This document shows positions 46,229-57,574 of a stretch of 64,000 nucleotides of DNA, piece by piece. Positions within the stretch are counted from its first letter, which is position 1. Each line of letters begins with the position of its first letter. The translations under genes and the position numbers were made by a program. The stretch is taken from contig NC_080561.1 in assembly GCF_030253575.1 (NCBI RefSeq), forward strand, positions 34,433,564 to 34,497,563, written 5' to 3'. Below the pieces are notes generated by a model. That model was not told where the DNA came from and did no database searches. It was given only the letters and a program-made list of their open reading frames with translations. This DNA comes from Rhododendron vialii. Its lineage: Eukaryota > Streptophyta > Magnoliopsida > Ericales > Ericaceae.

Positions 46229-47665
46229 GTTGACATTCCACCCGGAAGGTACGTTTACTCCCTCCCTTGTATTTCATTTCAATTGTCTTCATGCTATGAG
46301 GACATAGCATCGTTTAAGTTGGGGGGAGGGATATATATATGTTATATATATGTTCATGAGACTTGTCTCATTTTTTTTGTTTTTGGTAAAATTTTCAAAT
46401 TTTGTGCAATCTTCCATTGTTAATAGTGATTTTTTTATGTTAGATACTTTAAATATGCTTAATTGTTCAAATATGGCAAAAGTCATGTATCCCGTCGAAT
46501 TCGGTTGTGTGTTTGAATTCATGTCATGTGGATATACATGAACATGGATAAACAAGTTGAGCCTAAAAGTCAAGTTAAGCATTGTGCATCGCTAGAGTGG
46601 AGATTCGTTTCTTAAGCATCCCATGCTTTTTGCTTTCATTTCCCGCACTTGCGTAAATAATACATTTTGTTCATTCTTGAGTAGTGTATATATCTTTCAT
46701 ACATCTTGTTGGAGTTGTTGGCATACTTAGGAAATGATTCAAGGCATTTTTGTTTGATTAAACCACATAAGAATCTCCTCGTCCTTGTTTTGAACCATAG
46801 TCCGAGTCTTTTCCATTTTTCAAACTTAGGTAACCGTATGTTTGGAGGGTTGTGTGACAATAGTTTTCAACCATTCAAGGAGGTTTGGAGGTGGTGTGAA
46901 TGTGATAGAAGTGGTTGGGATGCGCAAAAAGGCGAAGAATTGGTATGTGATTCCCTATCTCTCCTCTCCCACTACAAAAACTAAAGCCCCAAATTTTCAT
47001 GTCCCTTTCTAAAGCCTCAAAATTGGCCCCTCAATCTCTCTCACTACAAATTTCACCTCAAATGACTCTATTCCTCAAAGAAAAATCAAAGAAATGCTAT
47101 GAAAGAGCAAAATCATATTCGAAAGAGGGTTGAATATTATGATGAGAGGATTGGTGTGACCTTCGGGCTAGCATGCATTTCGGATGAGAAAGTGTCCGAT
47201 AAGGAGGGGGAGCTCGATACTTGATACCGTGAGGAGCCGGATGGGGATGACGACTACATGTGGTGGAGTCGGTGGTAGTAGTTTTTCTTTATTTCTTTTT
47301 CGTAACTTTGTTTAGTGTTTGGCCGATATGTGGCCATGCCTTGGGTAATTTAGGGTTGGTAGTGCCAAGGGTAGATGAACCATGCAAGTCTATGGCCACT
47401 ACATTTTTGTAGTCCGTTTCTCTTTGTATCCAAGGTCGTTATAAGCTAATAAAGTCCTCATTTGATCTTTTGTATGCTACTTAACTCCGTTTGATGCATG
47501 ATTGATATCTATTACTTTTTGAGTATGATTTGTCCCTTGACGTGCATAGTTGTGAATAATTAACTTTCCTTTCGTTCTTAGCGCTTTTTTGATAGCATGC
47601 GTAGATTTTTGTCTCTGGCTATTGCATTTACTCGCTAGCGCTTGTCATGGAATGTATCTTGTATC
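46229..47665 (+). other. Interior of the gag-only element, non-coding
   Basis: Sequence between the two solo LTRs. A GTTTAAGTTGGGGGGAGGG purine run at 46312-46330 resembles an internal polypurine tract of Athila/Tat-like elements. Broken acidic frames near 47100-47280 (GDDDYMWW) may be relics of coding sequence downstream of gag. Confidence 0.5.
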
Positions 47666-49391
47666 TGTCACGCCCCAAATCCGGGAGCATGACCGGCCGT
47701 GCACCATGAAGCAATCATGGGATACGAAACCTAATTAAAAATATTTTTACAATTCGAACTACTAAGAGAAAGACTGTATATTTTATTAAAGCAAAACGTG
47801 CAAACTCAAAACTAGTATTTTTGTTAAAACATCTCATATTCTCCAACTCCAAACTCGACAATGAACTGCCAATTAATAAAAGTGCGGAAGCTAATAAATA
47901 AAAGTGCGGAAGCTTTTTGACAATAGAAAAGAAATAAAAATGCAGACGTCCTAGAGGTCCAAACAGAAGGTCCCGACAAAGCCACAGAGTCCACTATAAT
48001 GCCCCATGCACTAGCCTAAAAAAAAAAAGTGGAATAAATCCGTCAGCTGACGAGCTCAGTGAGTAGTTAAGCATGCTAAGGGTGATAGTACAAAGTGGCA
48101 TACTTTTGAACAAATGATAATGAGGGTTCCAAGAAGTGGTTTCAAATTAATAAGGGAGATAGATAGTTCAACGAATACTAACAGCAAACCGAATATTGAA
48201 CAAAGAGATCAACTGCTCAACAAATAGTATCCATAAGATGAATAACGGATTAATGAATAGCAACAACAATAATCGAATCACTACAATAATTATTCCAAAC
48301 AATGAGTTGTCCAATAATATCCAAAAGATGAACAACGATAAACGGAAGTATAAACCAGAGTGGGAACCATAATTACCAATTTCCAATTACCATTACCAAA
48401 TGCCAAATATTTTCTCAGGGCTTCGCCCGTTGGATCCAACACCGTACTTAGAGTCACCACAGGATGGCGCCTGGGACCTTTTCCCTAAGCCGATCCGGAA
48501 TAGGGTTACAGGGTATTCCACAAGTCTTTTCCCTATCCGTTGAGCACTAGAGTCACAGGGTATTTCACAAGTCTTTTCCCTAGTGGCCAAAGTCACCACG
48601 ATATTTCACGGGTCTTTTCCTTGGACTTTCACAAATTAATATAAACATAAATCCATGGTCCCAAACACACAGAACAACGGCGAACCGGAGTCACTTGCAC
48701 CAGGATTATTCTCCGTGTCATTGCAGAGTCACAATAATATTATGGAGCAATAAGAAAAATATGGGCAATCCAACAATCAAAAATATCATCAATAAACCTT
48801 GTATGCCAAAGGGTACGTCAATCGTCAATAAATATGAGAGCGACGAATAAGAACATCACTTATCGAATTACAGCGAGTAAACGAATTGTCAAGAACAGAT
48901 AGGCTCAAGGGGAATCCAAAAGAAGGGATTACATGCTTAACCACTCACCTCGATTGGAACAATAGATCACCAAAATGCAATGCTCGCGTACTCTACTAAT
49001 CTGAATTACAATAAGGCACGGGACTGTAATCAATTTACTGGAAAAACTATTGATTTGATTAGTACTAAAACTATGAATACTACTCTAGTTACCACTGTAA
49101 CTAATAACAATATAATTAGTTGATTACTACAAATATTGACTCTTCCACAACTAAACTCCAGGAACAGTCGTATGGATTAATTTCACTATTCTCTCGTCTC
49201 AACACACGCACACACCGAAACGCCTTGCCACATGCCAAACTTTGGTACCCCAATGACAACAAATCAAAATCCAAACTACATATATAATATAGCTATGAAA
49301 TACATATCCCGCACAAAGAAGAGAAAAAGAAAAGGAGAAGGTTATTACCGAGGGATTTCTCGATAGCCCACTACACCAAAATCCATCGCTG

Positions 49392-49392
<1 letters not shown>

Positions 49393-49463
<71 letters not shown>
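49393..49463 (+). repeat. Compound (AC)n(TC)n microsatellite
   Basis: About 30 bp of AC followed by about 42 bp of TC, inside the second nested solo LTR. Confidence 0.97.
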
Positions 49464-49464
<1 letters not shown>

Positions 49465-49669
49465 ACGTGATGTATAAAAAAACAAACCCTACCACATGCC
49501 TTCCCTAAATAACTAACTACGTATAAATCCAACCTTTTTAGTCTAATTACATATTCAGCCCGAAATTTCGCTTCCACATACAATAATCACTCGTCGGGGA
49601 CCCACTCCCAGTTTAACCAAACTTAGGATTTCAAGCGATACGTGTAAGTGACGCCAAAAATAAGCAGGC

Positions 49670-49673
<4 letters not shown>

Positions 49674-49727
<54 letters not shown>
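49674..49727 (+). repeat. (TA)n microsatellite
   Basis: About 54 bp of uninterrupted AT/TA near the 3' end of the second nested solo LTR. Confidence 0.97.
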
Positions 49728-49730
<3 letters not shown>

Positions 49731-50104
49731 AGCAAGAAGTTTGAAAAGAAAAAATGAAAGATTTAATTATTTGCATCAAAAATATTATTATTATTTTTAA
49801 CTGAAAAAGTGGGACGTCACAATATCTCATTGTGTGAAAAGTCGAATAAGAGCGTATCCTTGTGAGTTTTGGAGTTGAAACTCATTGTGAGGCATATGTG
49901 CTTGACTGCTCTAATATGGCATAGTTTGTTCATCCTAGTTCATGGCATGTTTGTGCGTGGATTGCATGTAATCAGATTTGAAAGGGTGTTTTTGGACTCT
50001 TGCCTAGTTGTAGTTATTGAGCATAGTTTTTGTATCTTTGTTTTTGGAAGATTGCATAGTTTAGTTAAATACATTTTGTTTTAGTTTGCTAGGGACTAGC
50101 AAAG

Positions 50105-50120
50105 TTCAAGTTGGGGGGTG
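50105..50120 (+). other. Polypurine tract of the gag-only element
   Basis: TTCAAGTTGGGGGGTG stands immediately before the 3' LTR start (TGATGAGC at 50121), the position of the plus-strand primer. Confidence 0.8.
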
Positions 50121-51729
50121 TGATGAGCACCCAATATTGTAGATATTTGGTGCGACTAGTCCCGTTTTATGTTGTTTTAACTTGCATTTATTTAGCTTTT
50201 ATTGCGATATTGCACGTAAGGTAGGTTTTTGTGTATTTCAGGTTAAACGTGCTAATAAGGCGGTTATGAATGCCAAGGAATGCTCTAGATGCAACCAAGT
50301 GCTCAAGGCCATGTGCCACCCCGTTGGGGTGCCCGAAAAGTCATGAAGAGATGGTTTGGAGGTTGGTTGGATCGCCCAAGGGTCAAGGGAATTGAAGGAG
50401 AAGTGAGGATTTTACCAAACCAACTCATTTTCCGACTAGCTGAGGGTAGAATTGTCATATCTTTTTATGTACAAAGTACTTTTGATCCAAACCACTTGGG
50501 TTAGAAAGTAGACTCATCTAGATTTCCAACGGTCCAAAGAACACCCAAATCCGAGTTCGGGAGTGTCCGGAGTGAGCCCTTGAAGTTTTCGAAAAAATCT
50601 GTCCAGTTGGTACCGATACCTCAAAAATAAGGTATCGGTACCTTGATGCTCCAAGTGAAGACAGGTTGTTTGGTACCGATACCTCAAAAATAAGGTACCG
50701 GTACCAATGCCCTTCGACCAGCACTTTATGCTGAATGGTTCAACCTTCCATTTATGGAAAGTTTCCACTTTTGGATTGATTTTGGGATATTTTGGGGGCC
50801 TTTTTGTCCATTGTAAGGTTGATTTTATAAGCCCTATAAATAGGCTTGTATGCCATTTATGGAAGGATGGCCATTAGTTAGTTTTTAGGCCTAAGTTTCT
50901 TTCTTGCTTTCCTAGGAACTCCATTGTTGTTCTTAAGCTTTTCAAGTTATTTCCTTCAAGAACTCAAGTAAGTTTAAGTGTTTTGATGTTTTCTCATGTA
51001 TTAATGTTGTAGCTACTTGTTAGATCTTCTCATAAATCTAGTTTATTTTCATTTTTATCGGTGAATCATATTTTCCATGGTTAACTCTTTTTCTAGTCTT
51101 TTTGCTATGTGTGAGTAGTATATAGGTTTGGTCATGGGGTGAGTTCACTCTATGATTTAGTTGTTCAAATGGTTTCTCTTAACCTTTAGCTTAATTTCAA
51201 GGTTTTTGAATGAATTAAACCCATGATGTTTAGTTTTGATCATGGGGTTGGTGGCTTCTTTGATCAATGAAGTTTATCGTCTTGTGCTACGAGCTTGATA
51301 ATCCTATGCGTGCGAACGATTCTTTTTCGTCTCTCACTTACGTTAAATGAGTTCAATTTGAATCAGAGCCTTGAGTTAAGTTATAAGTAGTCTTCAGCTT
51401 TTAATTCTTCTAGTGGAATTCGAACGGTTTCAGTCCACTCTTGAGTTAGATGAAGAAACCGTTTGATGGCTAAGTTGTGGGTAAATCAATCCCTTTGACT
51501 TGACCATCTCTAATCTAGTTTAATTCCAAGTTTAAATTTCGTCATTCAAATCGAATACCAAAGTTGGCCGATTGAACACCACAACTCTCTACGCAACATC
51601 TAATCCGAATTAGCTATAGAGATTATCTCTGTGGGAACGATTTCGGTCTTACCGGTTATTATGCTTTCAACGACCTAGCCCTACGCTTGGGGTGTGAACC
51701 TTTCTAAGAGGTTAGGTTGCGGCGAAGCA
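50121..51729 (+). repeat. 3' LTR of the gag-only element
   Basis: Second copy of the 1.6-kb LTR with TATAAATA at 50835-50842. It ends GCGAAGCA and is followed by the target duplication CTCCC. Confidence 0.95.
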
Positions 51730-53630
51730 CTCCCTATCTTTTCCTCTTTGTTATGGAGGCATTTACAGCTCTTCTTCGTTCTAGAGTGGATATGGGTCCT
51801 TTCAGTTTTCATCCTAAACGCAGAAGTATAGGCCTGACTCACTTGGTGTTTGCTGATGATCTATTCATCCTGTGTGGTGCCTCTCAGGACTCTTTCAGTC
51901 TTATTAATCAATTGTTGACAAATTTTCATTCTTTTTCTGGTCTCAAACCTAACATGCAAAAGAGCTCTGTTTTTTATGTTAGGGTTTTTGAGACTGTTAA
52001 GCTTACTTTGAGTAGTATTTTGCCCATTCCTGAAGCTCATCTCCTTGTAAAGTACCTTGGTGTTTCTCTTATATCTACTCGTTTAAAGGCTGCTGACTGC
52101 TTGATTCTTAAGGAGAAAATTTTGAAAAGGATTCAGGGTTGGTCAAATAGGCCGGTTTCATATAGAGGTAGAGCACAGCTAATTCAGTTAGTGCTCTTTT
52201 CTGTGCAAGTCTACTGGAGCTCCATCTTTGTTATTCCTAGCAAAACCATCAAAGAAATTGAGAGTACTTTGATGGCTTTCCTTTGGTCAAGTTTAGAGAT
52301 GAAATCCTATGCTGCTAAAGTCCAATGGTACCATGTTTGTAGCCCTAAGGAGGAGGGTGGTCTTAGCTTTAGGAGGATAAAGGAATGGAATAAAGCCACA
52401 ATGCTTCGACACCTTTGGGCCATTTGTAATAAAGCTGACACTCTTTGGGTAAAATGGATTCATAATTATATTATAAAAGGACAATGTTTTTGGTCCATGG
52501 ACATACCAAGTGATGCCTCTTGGACAATGAGAAAGGTGTTGAACCTCCGGAGTTTGGGTCAATCCCTCATTAAATACCAAGTTGGGAATGGTCAGAATAC
52601 TCACTTATGGTTGGATAATTGGCATCCTCTGGGTCCTCTTTTTAAAAGATTTGGTGAGAGTGTTGTGTACAATCTTGGCAAGTCTTTGCTTTCAAAGGTG
52701 TCCTTTATTATTCACAATGGTGCTTGGAGATGGCCTAGGCAAAGAAATAGGGTTACTCAGTTTATAGTAGTTCACACCCCCGTAGATTCTCAGCCAAACT
52801 GCTTACATGAAGATTCAGTCGTGTGGCTCCCTCATCCTAGTGGCTTTTCAGTATTTTCTGCATAGGAAGCTATCAGGGTGAAACTTCCAGTTCAAGATTG
52901 GGCTCATGTGGTTTGGTATAAGAAGAATATCCCTAAGTGGTCATTTATTTTGTGGTTAGCTGTCTAACAAAAGTTAAACACTAGAGATAGACTTTTGAGG
53001 TGGGGAATGAATGTAGAAGGTGACTGCACCTTTTGTACCAATGGCCAAGAAACCCACCATCGCCTCTTTTTTCAGTGTCCTTTGTCTCTCTGTGTGTGGG
53101 ATAGCATGTGGAGAAGGTCTTCAAGTGATCGAATGCCCTCTACCTTGCCTGAAGTCATTGCTTGGTATATCCAGCAAGTGAAAGGAACAAGTTTCAGAAG
53201 TTTGCTTTTGAGGAATGTTTTAGCTGCAACTGTGTATAATCTTTGGATGGAAAGGAACCAACGGGTTTTCAATCAAAATGCCTCAACTCAAGATCAGATT
53301 ATACTTTGGACTATTTCTTGTGTTAAAGAATCTTTGTGTTTGAAAAGGGGAGTGGATAAGATACAACTAAATAGAGCTCTTTGCAATAGTTGGGGACTCA
53401 CGGACAAGATTTTTGGCCCTTCGCACTAGTAGCTTTGGAGCTGGAAATTTGGAATTGGATGTATAGAATTCTTTCTAGTTTTTTTATTCTTGCTCATTTC
53501 AGTTGGCATTAGTTTTCAGATGTATAGGTAGGTGCCTTGTTCTTTACGGGGGAATGCCCCTTTGAGTTTGTAGTTGGGTTTGAGCTTTTAATAGAAAGTA
53601 CTTATCAAAAAAAAAACATTGATTGCAAAA
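51730..53630 (+). mobile_element. L1 LINE, right part (RT catalytic end to poly-A)
   Basis: The RT frame resumes exactly after the inserted element with YLFLFVMEAF, then the catalytic LVFADDLF (about 51842), the SGLKPNMQKSS and VKYLGVSL blocks, a long connector and the zinc-binding end (RDRLLRWGMNVEGDCTFC..ETHHRLFFQCP) followed by VYNLWMERNQRVFNQ. TAG at 52863 and a TAA near 52965 break the frame. A 3' UTR of about 180 bp ends in an A run, then the 16-bp target duplication at 53615-53630. Confidence 0.92.
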
Positions 53631-53689
53631 AGATCTTTAACAAACTCCACCTGGTTTGTGCTTAGAGCCTTATCTTTATTCCCCAGTCG

Positions 53690-54381
53690 GTCCCAAGCTC
53701 GGATAAAGGAGGAGGGTTGTGCGTTAGGTAACTGACAGCCAGCATGTAAAAAACCCCGTCAGATCTCTATGACATGAATCCAAATATGATAACGAAACAT
53801 GCTAGGGCGTTCCCTTTAAGCGACGCGTTGTGCCTGCCTTCGGGTGCTTCGAAAAATGAGCAAGGGGCGCCACACCGGCGCCCGGGTGTGGTGATAAGTG
53901 AGCAAAGGTTCCCATGTGTACCTAGACGATCACGGGCAAAGAAGCTAGCCCAAGATTATAGGATTCGTTTAGCAACTTGGAATATAAGGACATTAACGGG
54001 TAAGACTAGGGAGCTAGTTGACACCATGCTTAAAAGGAAGATTAGTATAGCTTGTCTTTAGGAAACTAAGTGGGTAGGGGAGAAAGCTAGGAAAATAGAG
54101 AACACAGGTTATAAGCTCTACTATACAGGTAAGAATAGACATAGAAATGGAGTAGGTATCGTAGTAGATAAACACCTGAAAGATTCGGTAGTTACAGTCA
54201 CGAGGAAAGGAGATCGGATTATTTTAGTTAAGCTTATGATTGGAGGGAGCATAGTTAATATTATTAGTGCTTACGCATCCCAAGTAGGTTTGGATGATCT
54301 CACTAAAGAGCAATTCTGGGAGCAGATGGATGACGTGGTTCAAGATGTACAAGAAAGCTTTTCAAGGCTCAAGCTACAATA
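53690..54381 (+). mobile_element. RTE-type LINE fragment, endonuclease domain
   Basis: After a GGAGGAGGGTTGTGCGTTAGG leader, an ATG at 53774 opens a frame with RIRLATWNIRTLTGKTREL, the start of an RTE apurinic endonuclease. A TAG at 54059 replaces the glutamine expected before the catalytic ETKW. The frame continues NGVGIVVDKHLKDSV, GDRIILVKLM, IISAYASQVGL and FWEQMDDVVQ, and homology ends near 54350. No RT follows, so it is a truncated, inactive copy of a family unrelated to the adjacent L1. Confidence 0.82.
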
Positions 54382-55368
54382 ACAAACATAGTATATTCGA
54401 TTAAGAAAAGAAAGTTTTTTCTTCTATTGGATGACAAACACAGCCGACAACAAGAGAATCTGAGTAATGTATTCCAATAGCATCTATTAATGTATTCCTC
54501 TTCCTTTACACAGTTACACACAGCACTTACACTGTACACAAATGACAAACCACAGTTTTTTTTCCCCCAGCAATACACAGTGCACAACTTACACTGTACA
54601 CAGAGAGAGAGACCTTGGTTTAATCATTGATTTGAGTTTCCTCGAGAAATCTGGGTAGATTGCGGGTTGGGCAAATCGGTTGCCGGTTGGTGATTGCTGA
54701 TTGGTGAGGGAACCGGCCGGCGAGGCGAGATACACTGGTGACGACAAGGTGAATTCTCCATCATTTATGACTCGTGAGCGAAAGGGGCTGTGGGCATGCG
54801 TGCCCCTTTTTCTTCCCTAGGAAGGGATTCCGTTCCCTTCCTAAAAGAGAAAAGTGCCGGTTCGCGGGAGCGCCTAAGCTGGACGTCGAGCGCTCGCAAA
54901 ATACAGAGTCGCCACTCGGGTTTGAAGGTCCGACACCCAAGGAACCGTATTTCGAAGCACTCGTCGCGCTGTTTGATTTGAAAAAAAGTTTAAGGAACCA
55001 GCCCGTCATAACCATATCTGGGTTCGGGAGCCAGGTTACGAGAGTGGAAGGGTTTTATGGCACCCCTCTCGACCAATCCGGAGATCGGTCTCTACTTAGG
55101 CACTTGCGAAAAAAAGAGTTTATTTGCGGTTCTGTTATATTAATCAATTTTAAGCCATTTAGGGCAGGGGAACAGTTAATCGGGGATTTAATACTGTAAC
55201 ACGTTTGCAAGATGTGATAGATATGGCATGGATGGGCGAGATAACAAATAAAAAAAATGGAATAAAATTCAAAATGTTGATCAAGCATCAAGACAGCGTT
55301 GTGTATGATTTTGGCACGAACAAACAACCAACTTGCATGCATGAATCAATCTGCATGCAAGAAAACCA
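54382..55368. other. Transition region; retroelement-like leader
   Basis: 54382-54740 holds repeated CACAGT and TTACACTGTACACA phrases and no gene. From 54770 the GC content rises. The frame 54774-55199 (PKEPYFEALVALFDLKK, RVEGFYGTPLDQSGD) with the phrase GAGTCGCCACTCGGG resembles sequence that recurs around large plant retroelements, in my recollection. I cannot place it in a named domain. Confidence 0.35.
55332..55361. repeat. Inverted repeat CTTGCATGCA .. TGCATGCAAG
   Basis: Perfect 10-bp inverted arms with a 10-bp loop, placed 7 bp before the first TCGCGCGA site. The arms contain the CATGCA core of RY-type elements. Confidence 0.8.
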
Positions 55369-55397
55369 TCGCGCGACAATCCTATACTCTCGCGCGA
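55369..55397. promoter_or_regulatory. TCGCGCGA pair 1 (21-bp spacing)
   Basis: Exact TCGCGCGA at 55369-55376 and 55390-55397, start-to-start 21 bp, with a spacer of unrelated sequence. See findings. Confidence 0.7.
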
Positions 55398-55622
55398 GTA
55401 TTGATGCCTCACCCACAGTTTGAATGTTATTCCCTTCTGGGCTCTGGAAGGACCAGTGCACACCCAGGTGCAAACCAAGCAATGTATATGTACTTGAAAG
55501 CAAATAATATTACAACAGGCAGTAATAATTTTGAAATACAACCCCTAAACAGTGGGGGTGATTAATCAGAGGCCAAGACCAAGTTGCCCATGCAAGGGCA
55601 ATCTCTGGAAATCAACGTACCA

Positions 55623-55651
55623 TCGCGCGACAGAGTGAAATACTCGCGCGA
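55623..55651. promoter_or_regulatory. TCGCGCGA pair 2 (21-bp spacing)
   Basis: Exact sites at 55623-55630 and 55644-55651; spacer CAGAGTGAAATAC. Confidence 0.7.
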
Positions 55652-55908
55652 GGTTGATGACTGGACTTCCAGGAATTGCTTTGCATGCCTGGGCTCTGAG
55701 ACATGTTCAGAAACAACCCAGGGGCATTCTTAAGTTAAATAACCTAGAGTTCTAAGTTAAATTACCAATTTTATCATGCAAGTCAGTGAGACAACTTTGA
55801 ATATATTTCACAGTAAAGAGGAAAAATCTAATAAACAAGCAGGATCAGGATCCCATCCCCACGAGGACCATGTCATGCTGACTAGAACAGTCGCGCTGAC
55901 TAGAACAG

Positions 55909-55938
55909 TCGCGCGACAGAGTGGGTCACTAGCGCGCG
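55909..55938. promoter_or_regulatory. TCGCGCGA pair 3, second site decayed
   Basis: Exact site at 55909-55916; the partner TAGCGCGCGG begins at 55930, again 21 bp on. The spacer shares CAGAGTG with pair 2. A truncated TCGCGCTG lies 18 bp upstream. Confidence 0.6.
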
Positions 55939-56466
55939 GGAGAGCTGGTCCGAGGTAACTTGTAACTTTGCTGGCCTTGGGGCCAGGACTGGTATTGATT
56001 ACCAGCATTGACCCTGCCAGCCCCCCTCAAAGACCAAAACAGTAAACAGTAAGGCTATACCTTTACTTGAGTGTCTTGAAAATTGCTTGAATAAGGTGGT
56101 GTAGATTGGAAAATGAGTGTGTGGGAATGGTTTGGAATGGAAGAAGTGCTTCGGGCTTATGTCTCCTTCTCTCTCTTTCACAATTTTTGGCAACCCTTTG
56201 GAAGATGGACCATGGGGGGTACTTATAGAAAGGGGAGGGATGTTGGTTGGTGGCAAAACAAGGCAATACAACCAGCCAACTGGTTGGTTGTAGTTACTTG
56301 GTGGAGAAGTGGGGTGCCAAAGATGATGGGAAAGTGGGGTAGAGGTGGTGCAAAGGGAGCCCCCCAGAATGCTGTTCAGTCGACACAACGGGTTTACATA
56401 GGCCTGTAGCCCCCTGATTATCACGCAACCCAACTGGAAATCGGTGAAAATGACAGGTGTCGACCA

Positions 56467-56495
56467 TCACGCGAGGGTCTGAATCCATCGCGCGA
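56467..56495. promoter_or_regulatory. TCGCGCGA pair 4, first site changed
   Basis: TCACGCGA at 56467 and exact TCGCGCGA at 56488-56495, 21 bp apart; both are followed by GGGTC. Confidence 0.65.
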
Positions 56496-56545
56496 GGGTC
56501 AACAGTCAAAACTTCGACATTGACCACCACCTGGCAAGTGAATTA

Positions 56546-56574
56546 TCGCGCGAGGGACCCAATAAATCGCGCGA
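56546..56574. promoter_or_regulatory. TCGCGCGA pair 5 (21-bp spacing)
   Basis: Exact sites at 56546-56553 and 56567-56574. Confidence 0.7.
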
Positions 56575-56918
56575 CGGTCGAACCTATGGTCTAGGTTCAG
56601 ATTCAAGGGTTTCAGGGCTAAGAACGGGTTCCACACACGACAAGCTCGAGCCATTTCATTTTCTCAAGACCATTTTCGACCTGATTCATCATCGGGGAAA
56701 TAAGAAACCGAAAAACGAAGTAAAGATGGGAAAGTCAGATTGGGGTGTCTACAGTAGTCCCTCTTTGACGGCACGCGGAGCACTATTGGCTGGTACGGGT
56801 AACGTCAAAGATTTCTAGACACCCATCTAATTTTACCCAAAAGCCAATCTAAACGAAAAATGCAAGCAAGTATATACAAATACCGTGCACCAAGGGATCA
56901 GAGAGTAGCTCAATCGCT

Positions 56919-57188
56919 GATTTGAATTCGGACGGATGGATCGTCACTGATTTGAAAGTGGACGGATGGATCGTCGCTGGTTTGAAATTGGACGGATGGA
57001 TCGTCGCTGATTTGAAATTGGACTGATGGATCGTCGCTGATTTGAAATTGGACTGATGGATCGTCGCTGATTTGAAATTGGACGGATGGATCGTCGCTGG
57101 TTTGAAATTGGATGGATGGATCGTCGCTGATTTGAAATTGGACGGATGGGTTGTCGCTGATTTGAAATTGGACGAATGGATCATCGCT
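56919..57188 (+). repeat. 30-bp minisatellite, nine units
   Basis: Nine head-to-tail 30-bp units of the form GATTTGAAATTGGACGGATG + GATCGTCGCT, with scattered substitutions and no indels. The unit is divisible by three, so both strands show open frames of repeated peptides, but neither has other coding signs. It lies between two TCGCGCGA clusters, 390 bp before the PMD gene. Confidence 0.95.
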
Positions 57189-57326
57189 GGGGAAATAAAG
57201 GACATCTCGAAGGGATCCTAAAATCAATTGCAAGGCTCGAGTAAGACTCCTGGGCCATCATTAAAGCGATACATATGATCGGGCCTGAACCAGAGGCTGA
57301 ACCTGGTCAACGGCCCAGTTTGACTA

Positions 57327-57376
57327 TCGCGCGATGAAGTCACACCATCGCGCGATGAAGTCACACCATCGCGCGA
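57327..57376. promoter_or_regulatory. TCGCGCGA triplet (21-bp period)
   Basis: Three exact sites at 57327, 57348 and 57369. Here the spacers are identical (TGAAGTCACACCA), so this cluster is a true 21-bp tandem repeat. It ends 198 bp before the PMD start codon. Confidence 0.75.
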
Positions 57377-57574
57377 TGGTTTTTTGTTAGGGCTTGGATC
57401 TGAAACCAGCCCAGACCCAGCCCATGGCAGCCTTCTTCCTTTTAAACGACGGGGACGTTCTGAAACCGCTCACAGTAGTTTCGAACTTTACCTAACTCCA
57501 TTCTCTCTCAAATTCCTCTTCCAAACCCTTGATTTTATTCCAAAACCAAGAAATCCATACGCGTACCAACATCC

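Larger units (their letters stand above)
47666..49821 (+). mobile_element. Solo LTR nested in the gag-only element (second)
   Basis: A 2156-bp element begins TGTCACGCCCCAAATCCGGG and ends GGACGTCACA. The flanking pentamers GTATC (47661-47665) and ATATC (49822-49826) match at four of five positions. It contains AC/TC and TA microsatellites and no coding domains. Its ends resemble those of the first solo LTR, but the interiors differ. Confidence 0.75.
40729..51729 (+). mobile_element. 11.0-kb non-autonomous LTR retrotransposon (gag only, TR-GAG type)
   Basis: Matching LTRs of 1610 and 1609 bp (40729-42338 and 50121-51729), both TGATGAGCACCC .. GCGAAGCA, are flanked by the duplication CTCCC (40724-40728 and 51730-51734). 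A tRNA-Asp primer-binding site and a polypurine tract are in place. Only a gag-like frame is present; protease, RT, RNase H and integrase are absent, so it depends on an autonomous Ty3-type partner. It has received two solo LTRs (43919-46223 and 47666-49821). The two LTRs differ at a few dozen sites by eye, so insertion is not recent. Confidence 0.93.

Noticed and set aside
56919..57188. CRISPR-like regular repeats
   Set aside because: Units are contiguous without unique spacers, and the DNA is plant nuclear.
56849..57233. Minus-strand frames of a repeated SATIHPSNFK-type peptide
   Set aside because: Produced by the 30-bp minisatellite in any frame; no start context, partner domain or codon pattern supports a protein.
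55369..57376. TCGCGCGA as a CAMTA CGCG box
   Set aside because: The CAMTA consensus needs A/C/G before and C/G/T after CGCG; T before and A after fail on both overlapping CGCG cores.
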